A stretch of 64,000 nt of DNA from assembly GCA_022818135.1 (NCBI GenBank), contig JAFMSR010000009.1, positions 21,855,159 to 21,919,158 of the forward strand, read 5' to 3'. Below are positions 47,869 through 58,521 of the stretch, one piece after another (the first letter of the stretch is position 1; each line of letters opens with the position of its first letter). The notes under the pieces were generated by a model that saw nothing but the letters and a program-made list of their open reading frames with translations, had not been told where the DNA came from and did not search any database. The DNA is from Saxidomus purpurata (taxonomy: Eukaryota > Mollusca > Bivalvia > Venerida > Veneridae). The translations under genes were made by a program, and so were the position numbers.

Positions 47869-48244
47869 GAAATATGACAACACATTTTTATGCTTTAAAC
47901 ACGTTGTAATTGTTGTATTTTATGTAAATGCGTGGTTCGAAAAGGGTACGAAAATGTCCGCATTTTACCGAAGTCGGTTCGTACCTGGGTACGAATGACT
48001 AAGAAATCACATAGATCTACATGTCTTAAATGCGATGTTTAAATGATAGAAATGCAATGATCTAGAGGGAAAATCAAATTTATTTCTCTAGATCGTGCTG
48101 TCATTTACAAACACCAGATATTAACTCAATATGAAAACAAATAAAATGTATTATATTGAATTGTATTGTTACTAAAACTTTCCAACTCTATCATGATTCT
48201 TTTGCTACACTTAATTTTGGCGGGTACATTCATACATACATTAA
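47869..48244. other. Non-coding stretch, nothing identified
   Basis: Contains short hairpins around GGTACGAA / TTCGTACC (47946-47988) and TCTAGAGGGAAA / TTTCTCTAGA (48061-48092). No gene. Confidence 0.45.
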
Positions 48245-48251
48245 TGATATT

Positions 48252-48435
48252 GTATCATTATCATCATCATCATCATCGTCATCATCATCATCATCATACA
48301 TCGGCATCATCATCAGTATCAGTATCATCATCATCATCATCATCATCGTCGTCATCATCGTCATCGTTGCCGTCGTCGTCGTCATCGTCATCGTCGTCGT
48401 CGTCATCATCATCATCAGCATCCTCATTATTATTA
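48252..48435 (+). repeat. Imperfect (ATC)n/(GTC)n microsatellite
   Basis: About 60 imperfect trinucleotides ATC/GTC with a purer GTC-rich middle (48346-48400). Overlapping frames of poly-Ser, poly-Ile/Val, poly-Met and poly-Asp are by-products of the repeat, not genes. Confidence 0.92.
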
Positions 48436-49700
48436 TAAGTAGTAGTTGTCGTATTAGTATTAGAATTATCATTACTTGTTACGAAATGCTACTAGAGTCT
48501 AATATGTTAAATATAAAAGATAATAGCCTGCTATAAAAACATTCAGTTGTTGTTTTAGACAAGTTATAAAGTTTTAATACAGCATGGTAGCTGGTTATGA
48601 CTAGAGGTGCGAAAAAGACCCGATATATTGCAATTCGCAGTATTTTGGAGTAAATAAAAAAACTGTAATTTCTCTGCATTTAAAAAGAAGGTGTCTCATA
48701 AGTCAGAAATGGCTGGCCCTTTAAATAGGGGTGACACTATAATAAACAAAACACTTCACTTTACCTTTTATTACATGTACCTGTAACTTGAATTTGATCT
48801 AATGCTTTGTTGTTGGTTTCCAAATAATAATATTTTAGCGAATAGTGGTGTTGTAAAGGAATATTTCGGAATTCACATGTGATGAATAGCTATTGAATTC
48901 AATATATCTGTCCCTGATGAAAGTGACCGATTTCAAAATTTTATAATATGCTATTTATCTAACAAGATCAATGAAAAATATCTTAGTATAAATTTTACAA
49001 ATGTAAATCGTTTTTAATAAATCACAGTTTAAACTTGCTGTAATTTTGTTCTGTGACGACTATGACGGACGGTAGGCGGTATATTGTTCTATCTCAAAAA
49101 AGGTAAGCAAATAAACATGAATGACTTTGTCCAAGGAATGATTAAATAACTTTATAACCATAACATACCCATTTTTGAATACTTCAAAGTATATTTTTGT
49201 ATAATTTACTCACTTTCAATATATTCCAAAAGGGATCCCAATACAGTGCCGCATATTGCAATGTATCGAAATACGACTTCTGGCAATACCCATCCATATT
49301 TATCACCAAACCTAGACCGAACATGATAATATTTAGGTCAAATGTCAAGTCGACCTTGGGTCAACAAAACAAAGCATAGGTTAGAAAGTACAGTCTTGGT
49401 AGGGATGCTGACTATGACAATTGAATGACAATTATGTATGTTTGGGTTAGAGGACATGATGATAGTAAACAGACTAAAAGCTAGTAAATATCGTTAGCGC
49501 AAACGTTGTAGAGGTTACTCATATTTAGAAGTTAGCCGTTATCTATTATTTACAACGTAGGTCTAGGTTACGGTCACCATGATGGTTCTGTCTAACTTTA
49601 TGTCTTGGTTGCTGAGATAAGATGTCTTTTTTATTTTACGGTCAAAATTAAAGGTCTTCATTTCTTGGATATTGACCGCAGTCAATATCACATTATATAC
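48436..49700. other. Non-coding stretch; one weak exon candidate
   Basis: ATG at 49062 encodes MTDGRRYIVLSQK up to a donor AG|GTAAGC at 49103. It could be a first exon but has no partner, so it is not called as a gene. Confidence 0.3.
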
Positions 49701-49704
49701 AGAT

Positions 49705-49900
49705 TATAGCGCGATGGGGTACCTTGTTTGACTCAGGATATGAGTGTCCCGGGTTCGACCCCCACCAGGGCAAAGGTGGTAGTGTCCCTAGGCAATATAC
49801 AGGTGTGTTCACCTTACCCCTCGGACCCCTCTCTCTGTCTCTCTCTCTGTATCTCTCTTTCTCTCTTCTCTCTCTCTCTCTTCTCTCTTCGAGGTTTACT
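49705..49900 (+). mobile_element. tRNA-like SINE with (CT)n tail
   Basis: GCGCGATGGGGTACC (box-A-like) and CCCGGGTTCGACCCCC (box B), then a body with GGTGTGTTCACCTTACCCC and a (CT)n tract (49828-49888). Only one clear copy is in the window. Confidence 0.45.
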
Positions 49901-51510
49901 CAAACTGAGGTGAGTATCCACAGCAATCAAACTAAGTTGTAAATCACAAATGTTGTTACATAGTGATTTGTTTTTCAGGTTTCTTTTGGGAAAACATAAT
50001 TTATCTGAATTATATTAATAATTATGTTGCCAGTGACGTTTGCTTTGCAAAACAATTTAAAGTTTAGTCTGCAACATTCCACACTTGTTTTAATTTCTTC
50101 TTCAAGTAGGTGAGAGCTGATCAAACCCACTTTGATTTGAGACACACACAAATTCAGTGCCTTCAGCGCTTTGATTCTACTAGCTTTATAGTCAATTACC
50201 AATGTGTTGTTTTCATTTTACCGCGACAGATCTAAATCTTTCATGTGATCAAAATATGTATTACATAAGCGTAGTTTACGTTATATTAAGGATCTAAATT
50301 TTCAGTACTGTTTACAGAGGAACGTAGAATAACGTTATTCAAGGAATGTCACGTTATGAATATGTTGAAGCTCTTAGTAAAGATACCAATGAAAATGTGT
50401 CATTGATTGAATATTTGATTTAAGGATAGATACAATACATATTTTGCAGTATGCTAGTTGATACTTTAAACAAATTTTGAAGATTCATAAATAGAATTAC
50501 ATAGCAAAATGCATAGCATTGAATAAGGTTAGAGTCAATGCAGATTATGCCCAATACTCGGCAATGTACAGACATACATATGTTGTTGTGTAAAAAGAAT
50601 TTTGTGCAACAAATGACGTAAAAGGAGTTTTCCTTCAATTCTATGCTTAACATGTCATTTTAATTTAGTTTATTCGTGCAGGCAAGTGTCAAAAGCTGTA
50701 TATTAAAGGGTTACTCGAGCAAATCCGGCATCTTGGATCATGTTACTTTACTAGTAACCCTATTTTATGGAGTTGAGGTAATTATTATACTATAAATGAA
50801 GTCCTTATGAATAATTTAATAGGATTTTGTTTGGTATCTAGCTACTTGGATTACATTATATATCAAAGAATGCAAAACATAAAACTGTTTCATGTAATAA
50901 ACAAAACGAAAAATAAATGTTTTAATTATTTTAATTCAGTAAGTCTTCATTTTCAACTTCCTGTGTTTATATCTTGTATTTATTCATCTATTTCCTCTAA
51001 AGTAAGCAGCTAACAATGTGGAAGTACACGTAATTACATTCAAACAGCAGCATTAAATTATCAAATGTTACAAATTTACAACGAAAGTTTAGAAACCGAG
51101 ATAACATGGTTTCGATTTCAAATGATATGTAGCACTTCTAACCGTGCTTGAATTACCTTGATTCTAAACGGTTATCTAGGTTAATTCTAATTTGAAGGCA
51201 TAGTGAAATTGTTTAATTATATGAGTTTTTGAAATACAAAATGTACATGTCATGCTAAAGGCACTCCGTTATCTTGCATTACTTTAGTACGAACATTTCT
51301 AAATGAATCATGGAAGCATACGGTTATAATGTCAACATCATGTTGGCAATACATAGAAATATGAACTATTGGAATACACCTCACACTGAAAGATAACACA
51401 TGTACTGAAATATTAGTGTGCTGCTTATTCTGCAAATGTACACATTTAATTTTTGTTTTGGCAAATGGGAGCTCTTATCGTTGAAAGGAAAATGTTGCAA
51501 TTTAACATCT
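49901..51510. other. Non-coding stretch, nothing identified
   Basis: No supported gene or repeat. Confidence 0.5.
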
Positions 51511-51618
51511 TCATTCATAACAAAGGGATCCTTGAGGAACATCCAGCTTGACAGAATAAGTGTCCCTCTCTAGAATATTGGATCCATAGGGTTCCGGGAA
51601 ACCACAAGTAGGCCGAGC
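51511..51618 (-). CDS. Possible terminal coding exon, unrecognised
   Basis: On the minus strand an acceptor-like AAACAATTCAG precedes 51618, then a phase-0 frame of 35 codons opens ARPTCGFPEPYG, continues NILERDTYSVKLDVPQGSL and ends CYE and TGA. The composition is strikingly protein-like for its surroundings. No upstream exon or family was recognised. Chance is a real alternative. Confidence 0.28.
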   Translation of the reverse strand, partial: ARPTCGFPEPYGSNILERDTYSVKLDVPQGSLCYE

Positions 51619-52341
51619 CTGAATTGTTTTCATTTTATTGCAAAGCGACGTCATATGGAATATGTCAAAAACCGCGTAGCAATACCACCAAGACATCACG
51701 GCGGAATTATTTCTTCGAACGTCTGTTGTTTAGTGTAATTTTAGTTGACACATTGTTTGAAAGCTTGTTATAGGGGATGGATTTTAGAGTCCGAGATGTG
51801 TGAAATTTATTCGGGTTAGCGAATCCCATGACTAATTGACTTTTGAAGAAAAAATACGGTGAAGTGATATTTCCATGGAAACTGAGTTAAAAGCGCCACC
51901 TAGCGGGGAGGTATATTTTCGTCAATTTTCATGTTATTTTCGATATGTCTCTGTCTATGTAAATAACGAAACGATCTTACTTTCATAAATGCAATGTCGA
52001 ATCATTTATCCATCTGAACAAATAAAGATAAAAAAGCAAAAATAACTGCAAAATTGTCGCATTCAGCGTCAGTTGTGAAAAAACGGCCCTAGAGAGAAAC
52101 AGTTTAAAAGCGCTATGGAATCTTAAACCAGTTTAAAGCATTTTTATCAAATAAAAAAGGGGATCACCGTATAAGATAAAAAAGATAATATAGACAAAAA
52201 CAAATGGTGCAGCTAGTATGACAGATCAGTTAGGTGCTCGGGGACTTGCAAGCCTGACATAATTGAAAGATATATTATGATATAAGTCCAGTGGGTTTCC
52301 TGAAAAGAACGAATTATTTTGAAATAAGTCATGAAAATATT
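51619..52341. other. Non-coding stretch, nothing identified
   Basis: Nothing supported. Confidence 0.5.
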
Positions 52342-52414
52342 AACCTCCTGCATGAATCGAACCAGTAATCCCATGCTGAGGAAGCCGATGCCTTATCCAT
52401 TAGGCCCTGGAGGC
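52342..52414 (-). pseudogene. tRNA-Arg(CCT)-like pseudogene
   Basis: The minus strand reads GCCTCCAGGGCCTAATGGAT (acceptor, D-arm, box A), an anticodon loop with CCT and a box B GGTTCGATTC. The acceptor closes with six of seven pairs, but the anticodon stem and T-stem have several mismatches, so it is unlikely to fold as a working tRNA. It may instead be a SINE head. Confidence 0.6.
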
Positions 52415-52619
52415 TTTACGCTAGGAGAATCGTTGTTTTAATGATTGAAATTGTTTAACCCTTATTTTCTAACTTTCTTAAAATAACCTCATGCCTCTTA
52501 ATGCTATGATTCATAAAGTTGCATGCTATCCATGTTAAAAGTGCTTTGTGACTTTATCCAAAAAAACATATATTAAACTGTGTGGTTTACTAGCTATTCG
52601 GCTTGTAGTTTTAGAGAAG

Positions 52620-53050
52620 AAGATTTTTAAAAAGTTTTTCATATATACCACGGTCGGGGTCAAGTTTGACCCAGGGGTATTAATTTTAACAATCTTGATA
52701 GTTGTTCACTAGACAATGTTACAATATCTAAGCTCTAGGCCTTTCTTCCTATATACATGTTGTGTAAGCCTATGTAAAACAAGAAACACCTAAGCGGGGT
52801 CAAATCTAACCCAGGGGTCATGATTTGAACAGTATTGATAGTGATCTACTAGACAATGCTTCATACTAAATATCTAAGCTATAGGCACTGTGGTTTCAGA
52901 GAAGAATATTTTTAATTGTTGCCATATCAACCAGAGTTCTGCATGGAATGAAATTCTCTGAATAATTACAGTATAGAGCTTCGTGCGAGGAATATCCCTG
53001 CAAAGTTTCATCAACATTGGCTCGGTGGTTGCAGAGGAGATGTCTTGCAG
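52620..53050. repeat. Dispersed repeat with GTCAAGTTTGACCC blocks, copy 2
   Basis: Two units share CGGGGTCAARTYTRACCCAGGGG, TTGATAGT, CTACTAGACAATG and TATCTAAGCTMTAGGC. Related to 18240-18610 in opposite block order. Confidence 0.6.
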
Positions 53051-53149
53051 CATCGAGAATAGGTTATATTCTTTCATGATATTTAACATTCAAATGTCGT
53101 ATGAATACGTTTATAAAGGTCTTAGATTATCGGATATATTAATCACAGT

Positions 53150-53285
53150 TGTCACACGGAGCGCACGATTCACGCACGATGTACGCACGATACACGCACG
53201 TTACACGTCCGGCGATACACGATATGAACGATATACGAAGCGCACGCTGCACGCTACACGATAGACGGAGTACACGTTATACGAT
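53150..53285. repeat. Degenerate ~10 bp ACACGAT/GCACG repeat
   Basis: About twelve drifting copies of ACGCACGATACACG-like motifs. GC and CpG density are high for the region. Confidence 0.65.
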
Positions 53286-53662
53286 AACTTTGGACTTTAT
53301 ACATTTTACTTGAATTTTGTTGTTTCCCCCCAACAAATCTGTTTGTTTCTCTGTAACAATTTGTTGTCCTTATACCGTTTAATGAGACCAAAATAATGAG
53401 ACCAATAAATAACAGGCTTCGCACCTACACAATAGAAAAAAGACTTCGGTAAGTTTCAAATGTCCACAGTTTACCTAGGTGCGAAATAATTTACAGTAAG
53501 TGTCAAATTTGAATTTGAATATTGATCCCGAGGTGCGAGAAATATTGTAAATAACTAGATTATATTGTGTGCATGCAAGTAAGTTCTAAGATTTCAGTTC
53601 GACTTTCTGTTTGAAAGATGCTGCCACTATATTAACTTTGAGGCAAAGTACAAGCAAACGCA

Positions 53663-53940
53663 GTCAGCCCGGAAAGCTCAATCGGTAGAGCACGAGAGTT
53701 GTAATCTCGGGGTAGCGGGTTCGATTCCCGGGGCTGACCAACTAAAACTACTAACAGTCTTTCGGATGAGACTAAAACGAGGCCCCATGTATGGGTGCTA
53801 TAAACCTGGCATGTATAAGAACCAGGGGTGTCTCTGGAATCGGGACGCTGTCTGTATCTTGCACTATCCTCCGAAACCTAAAATAACTAACCTCTTCTGG
53901 GGGGCGTTGGTCATATGGGAAACAGGTAACAACGATAAAG
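53663..53940 (+). mobile_element. tRNA-derived SINE family 1, copy C
   Basis: GTCAGCCCGGAAAGCTCAAT head, box B GGGTTCGATTCC, anticodon loop TGT, then the common body (TTTCGGATGAGAC, AACCTGGCATG, GGTGTCTCTGGAATCGGGA, GCGTTGGTCA, CAACGATAAA). The open frame crossing it is a by-product. Confidence 0.88.
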
Positions 53941-54656
53941 CCCTAATATACGATACGATACAAGCAAACGGATCGCATCTGTTATCTGCGATGTTAAAAA
54001 CAGCTTTGCAAACCAATGTTAGAAAAGAAATAGAAAATTTCGAAAGAATATTGCATATGATTTTTGGAGGCTTGTCCTTATTGGTTTAAAAAATATTTTA
54101 TTCAATACATTGCATGTACAATATGTCACATTTATAACAGACATTTAGGATCAAGTAGAAAGCTTCAAGTTTATTTAAAACTCTCCCCCTTTGTCCTTAT
54201 TTAAAACGTCTTGTTAAATTTATACTACGTCGTTCGCTCAATGTAGTCGCAATGAAATATACATTTTTGTGCCTGGGTGTACTTTATACTAGCGATATTC
54301 AATTAATATTTTCATAGATTTTTCATGTACATGTACATCGGTAAACCCTCGCTTGATATTGTCTATCAAGCTGTGATTTTCGGAAAGAAAAACATTACAA
54401 GAGAACAAACCTGACAGGCGTGGGATCGCACTACATGTACATGTACTCTTGCTCACTTTATGAAAAAAGTCGCATGTCTCTTATTGTAAATATATGTATG
54501 AATGGTTGAGGTTTTTTGCAGAGGCAGTGGGTCCGTAAAATTTATTTCAGTTTTGTACAATTCTATAAGCATATCATATGGTAAAAAGCAATGTTATGCA
54601 ACTGTAAATAATTATCAATTAGTACATACAGTACGACGACCATTTACTACTTTCAG
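53941..54656. other. Presumed intron upstream of the FFAT exon
   Basis: No exon seen; ends in the acceptor ACTACTTTCAG at 54656. Confidence 0.45.
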
Positions 54657-54815
54657 ACCACGTGGCACAAATGGATGAATCTAGTAACACAGAACATTCC
54701 ATTGACTCATCAAACTCTGATGATGAATATTTCGATGCTACAGAACCACCAGATAGTGAAGACGAATGGCTTGATGCTCTGCAGACACAGGAACCCGATA
54801 CAGAATCAGAAAAAG
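54657..54815 (+). CDS. Acidic exon with a consensus FFAT (VAP-binding) motif
   Basis: A 159-base exon bounded by ACTTTCAG (to 54656) and AAAAG|GTAAAA (54816). Read with two leading bases it encodes about 52 residues: HVAQMDESSNTEHSIDSSNS, then DDEYFDATEPPDSEDEWLDA, then LQTQEPDTESEKG. EYFDATE (54725-54745) matches the FFAT consensus E-F/Y-F-D-A-x-E and has the expected acidic/serine run before it. FFAT motifs bind the MSP domain of ER-resident VAP proteins and tether lipid-transfer and contact-site proteins to the ER. The parent gene is not identifiable from one exon; oxysterol-binding, ceramide-transfer or PITP-like proteins are only possibilities. Confidence 0.65.
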
Positions 54816-54909
54816 GTAAAATAATCTCACAAAAAGGGATCAAAAGCAAAGTTATGTGGTAAGCACGAATCAAAACAAACTTACATATTCAAGCGCTATT
54901 CTACGAAAG

Positions 54910-55614
54910 CCTATTAGGACCATCTGAAAGAAAAAAAAATTATAAAGTCGTAATAACGCGAAAAAAGGCGTAGCAATGCGAAATAGCGTTGTAACACGAA
55001 ACAAGGTGTATTAACGCAAAGAAAAGGCGAAGTAATGCAAAAAAGGTTTAGGAACGCGAACAAAAAGGCATAATAACGCGAACAACGCGTAGAAACGCAA
55101 ACCAAAGGCGTAGAAACGTGAACGAATGGTGTAGTAACGAGAAAAAGGCGTTATAACGCGAAATAAAGGCGCATTTACGCTAATAAAATGTCTTATTACG
55201 CGAAAGAAAGGCATAGTAACGCGAAAGTAAAGGCGTAATAACGCTAATAAAAGGCCTTATAACGCGAAATAAAGGCGTGGTAACGCTAAAAAAGGCGTTA
55301 TTACGCAAACAAAGGCGCAGTAACGCGAAAGTAAAGGCGTAAAAACGCTAATAATAGGTGTTATAACGCGAAAGAAAGGCGTTATAATGCTAATGCTAAT
55401 AAAAAGCGTTATAACGCGAAAGAAAAGGCGTAGTAACGCTAATAAGAGGCGTTAGTACGCGAATGAAAAGCGTAGAAACGCGAAAGTAAAGGCGTAATAA
55501 CGCTTATAAAAGGCAATGCGAATATAAGACACAGTAACGCGAAATAAAGGCGTAGTAACGTAAGTGCACTGATACTCAGGTGAGCGATAAAGCGCCATCA
55601 AGGCCCTCTTGTTT
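54910..55614 (+). mobile_element. Hairpin-ended element with ~20 bp AACGCGAA core
   Basis: Starts near CTATTAGGACCATCTG and ends GGTGAGCGATAA, an AGCGCCATCAAGGCCCT hairpin and CTTGTT, the same ends as 46603-47868. Between them lie about 30 drifting units of the form AAGGCGTAGTAACGCGAAA, unrelated to the 145 bp core. The 5' hairpin itself is lost. The minus-strand frames in it (rich in FAFLR/YAFL) are by-products of the repeat. Confidence 0.8.
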
Positions 55615-56644
55615 TTGATTACTGTCAAATTTGAGTGAATACACAACTCCTCACAACGATTCCGCTCTGCTACTTTATACTGTAAGAGGACTTACGGGAG
55701 GTTCGCGGAATTTCCAGCGCGTGATATGTGACGTCAAATGAATTTGATCGATATTTTTTCAGAAATTATTTTCATTTACGTGGGTTGTAAGACTGATTCA
55801 GAGGAAATACGTTTTTAAAAATAGATAACCTTAAGTAAATGTTTTAGAACTAAAAAAACGGTCAGTGGAATTATGGGTAGACGGTGCAGCGTAACATTTA
55901 TGTTAGCATGAGGTCAGGAAGTCGATTCTCAATTTCGCATGGGTATATGTGAAATCATTAATTTCATTGCTTTCAGTATTCAATTAAATATCCGTACATA
56001 CGTTTACCTATGGCCGGGCTTCACCCCTTCGAGCTTTCGCCCATATTAAGTTATAAAAGTTGGTGCCTAAATGTGTTTCATCGAAGAATTTGAGTGTGGA
56101 AACACTCATGATCGTAGTGAACTACAGATAAATAATTTTATACGCGCTTTCTCGTCCAAGAAGCGATCTCTGGCCTCAACATCTACCGATTGTAGTGAAA
56201 ACATGGACAAAATGTAAAATTCTTCTGTTTAATATAATGAAGTTATAGTCAACTGGACCACCGAACGGTAACTTTACAACATTAATACAATCGTCTGTAT
56301 TATTCAATTCTTATTGCAACCTGGATGCGTTTTTACGCACTCTCACCGAAAAAGTAAATTGAAAACTGTATTTTGATATAATATCATTTAATAGAATATA
56401 CACATGTACTTTCCTGTATGCATGTTATTGGATGTTATGTAAAAGAAGATAAGCTGTATATGCTTAATTTTAATAAACTATAATATATATTACTTTGATA
56501 TGTACAGTAGTAAGCAAAATTAGTTAATATTGATTGTTCACGTTGACGCCATGCATTTAGCAAATCTGAGTGTTTTAAGATAACAAAACATCCTCCGAAA
56601 CTTGTTTTTGAGCTTTGATGAATCGGTACGTTAGGTCCGTAAAC
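55615..56644. other. Non-coding stretch, nothing identified
   Basis: No exon continuing the FFAT gene could be recognised. Confidence 0.45.
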
Positions 56645-56842
56645 AAAGCTATAAAAAAAACGTGTGTGGACAGTTTTCACCAAAATGTGTCCAAAAGTGT
56701 GGCAGTTTTAAAACACATTAAATGTGTCCAAAGTTTGTGGACAGTAAAACACAAGGCCAAAAGGGGCGACCAAATGTGTCCAAAAGTTTGTGGACAAGTT
56801 ATTAAATACACATTAAATGTGTCCAAAAGTTTGTAATAAGGG
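56645..56842. repeat. Short tandem repeat AAATGTGTCCAAAAGTTTGT
   Basis: Four to five copies of AAATGTGTCCAAAAGTTTGT with partial GTGGACA arms that are complementary to TGTCCA, so copies can pair with each other. Larger unit AATACACATTAAATGTGTCC occurs twice. Confidence 0.6.
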
Positions 56843-57654
56843 TAGAAGACATATGTATTTTGTATCTTATTGTTAAATGACTAAATACACTTTATTGATT
56901 CATAAAAATATTTTATTCAAACAAAATTGAAACCTATTCAATACTGACGCCGCCTGTCATCAACTTATCTCTTTAAAAACCTTCCTTTCATTATAGTGAG
57001 TACATTTACCACTAGATAAATTACATGAAGTGATAATTCCATTTAATGTGACCATCGCAGTTTGATGAAATACGTTCACCAATGGTTTACAATCATTAAA
57101 AACAATTATTATAAAAGTTATAGCTTAATAATTACTATTAGAATTTTCCTTGACCGTAATTTTTCTGATCATTTTGAACAGTTTTATAGCTATAAAGCAT
57201 TGATGTCTAGACGTATTGATATTAGGGCATCTGATATATAGCGAAACGAACATATACTTAATTTATGAATATCCTTTATTTTCATTGCATAGCGAATGGA
57301 GCAGAATGCATATGTTGATATCGATGTTTACTTTCATTTTTCATATTGATATGAAGAAAAATGCGGAAATGTCTTACGTTTTTTCTTTAATTTGATATGC
57401 TGTATTTTTTATACTCATTTTAATGAATTTCACTAAAATTAATATTATTTTAAGAGTTTTATGACGAATGTGTTTATTAAGGTATTTATAAAGAATTTTC
57501 CAATTAACATAAACAAAATATTCAGTTACCACTTGACTTGAACGTGCTTGACAATTTTAGCACGCGTGAAATATTCATAATGCAGCCACTGTGTTGTTTA
57601 TAAAAAACTCTTATAGGTCATAAATGTTGTCAGTGATAACGTTTATAAACAACC
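56843..57654. other. Non-coding stretch, nothing identified
   Basis: AT-rich, no supported feature. Confidence 0.5.
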
Positions 57655-57895
57655 ATCTATGTTAAGTGGTTAGAGTCGCTGACTTGAAGTCACTGTAACC
57701 TCTCATAGTTTGAGTCATGGGTTCGTGCTTTGCTACCGACCATGTCTCTTTATATGAGAAAGTTGGCAGTTTCTTACAGAGGATAGGAGTCTACTACTGG
57801 TTCTTCCCAGGAATGATGGTTAAGCAAAAGGCCTGTAAAGATGACCACAATACGACTGGAACGGGCGTTACACTCCTACAACAAACAACAACAAT
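57655..57895 (+). mobile_element. tRNA-Ser-like SINE
   Basis: TTAAGTGGTTAGAGTCGCTG, a GACTTGAAGTC anticodon arm (TGA) and a long variable arm, then a decayed T-arm TCATGGGTTCGTGC, resemble tRNA-Ser(TGA). A ~170 bp body follows (GAGAAAGTTGGCAGTTTCTT, GTCTACTACTGGTTC) and ends in CAACAAACAACAACA. It sits immediately before the CXorf38-like exon. Confidence 0.55.
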
Positions 57896-57945
57896 GTTTA
57901 TAATAATAAAATTTGTATATCACAGATTCGACGAGTTTTGTCGCA

Positions 57946-58521
57946 ATGGAGGACGAGGTCTGGGATGAAAATTTATACAAAAATTGGGTTCGTGGTGCTA
58001 AGGGGCTAGAGTTTCTACAGGAGGGACTAAATGAGTTTGTCGGTGACAAAGCCCTAGTATGTCGAGACCAGCAATTACGAATAATAACAAAAGTTCCAAT
58101 TGGACCTTTACTTCAATGCATTCAATGTACTTCTTTGAACCTTCTTCCTGAACATTCGAATCTGCATAGAGCTTGCAAGAGAACTACATGCATACACAAG
58201 ACTGCTAGTAACTGCTTTGGTAGTAGGCCCAAAGGCCGTAGAAAATGCCCTAATGGAATATGTAGTGAACTTTACGATGCTATCGTAGGCGATCATTGCT
58301 ACAACGATCCATTATGGAAAAATTCATATCCAGACACATGGAGCTCAGATCCACATGGCTGGAGCTACATGAAGTGTTTCGAAACAACAAAGGGACCGGG
58401 AACATCAGCACAAAAAACAGATGCTTCGGGACTTCTCAGTATTCTTATCAACAACCGGTCTATACAGAATTGGTTAGCCTGTCACAACATTGGCTCAAAT
58501 GCTGCATGTCCATTTTATAAG
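57946..58521 (+). CDS. CXorf38-like protein, first coding exon (192 residues)
   Basis: An acceptor TATATCACAG ends at 57925 and the ATG at 57946 opens 192 codons to a donor ATAAG|GTAATC (58522), phase 0. The start is chosen because it is the first ATG of the exon and gives MEDEVWDENLYKNWVRGAKG. Features: an N-terminal helix with YKNWV (residues 10-14) and LEFLQEGLNEFVG; a cysteine-rich middle (CIQC, CKRTTC, CPNGIC) that may bind metal; conserved tryptophans around WKNSYPDTWSSDPHGWSYMK; and GLLSILINN. This order resembles vertebrate CXorf38 and many uncharacterised bivalve proteins with the same N-terminal domain, whose function is unknown. Later exons were not found. Confidence 0.7.

Noticed and set aside
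48156..48536. Long open frames rich in Ser, Ile/Val or Asp
   Set aside because: All arise from the imperfect (ATC)n/(GTC)n microsatellite; three frames on both strands are open for the same reason.
49062..49103. First exon MTDGRRYIVLSQK with donor GTAAGC
   Set aside because: Only a weak partner near 49980 giving an immediate stop; evidence too thin to call a gene.
53766..54089. 107-codon plus-strand frame
   Set aside because: Most of it is the body of SINE family 1 copy C.
54914..55646. Minus-strand frames with repeated YAFLFAFL-like peptide
   Set aside because: They are translations of the ~20 bp AACGCGAA tandem core.
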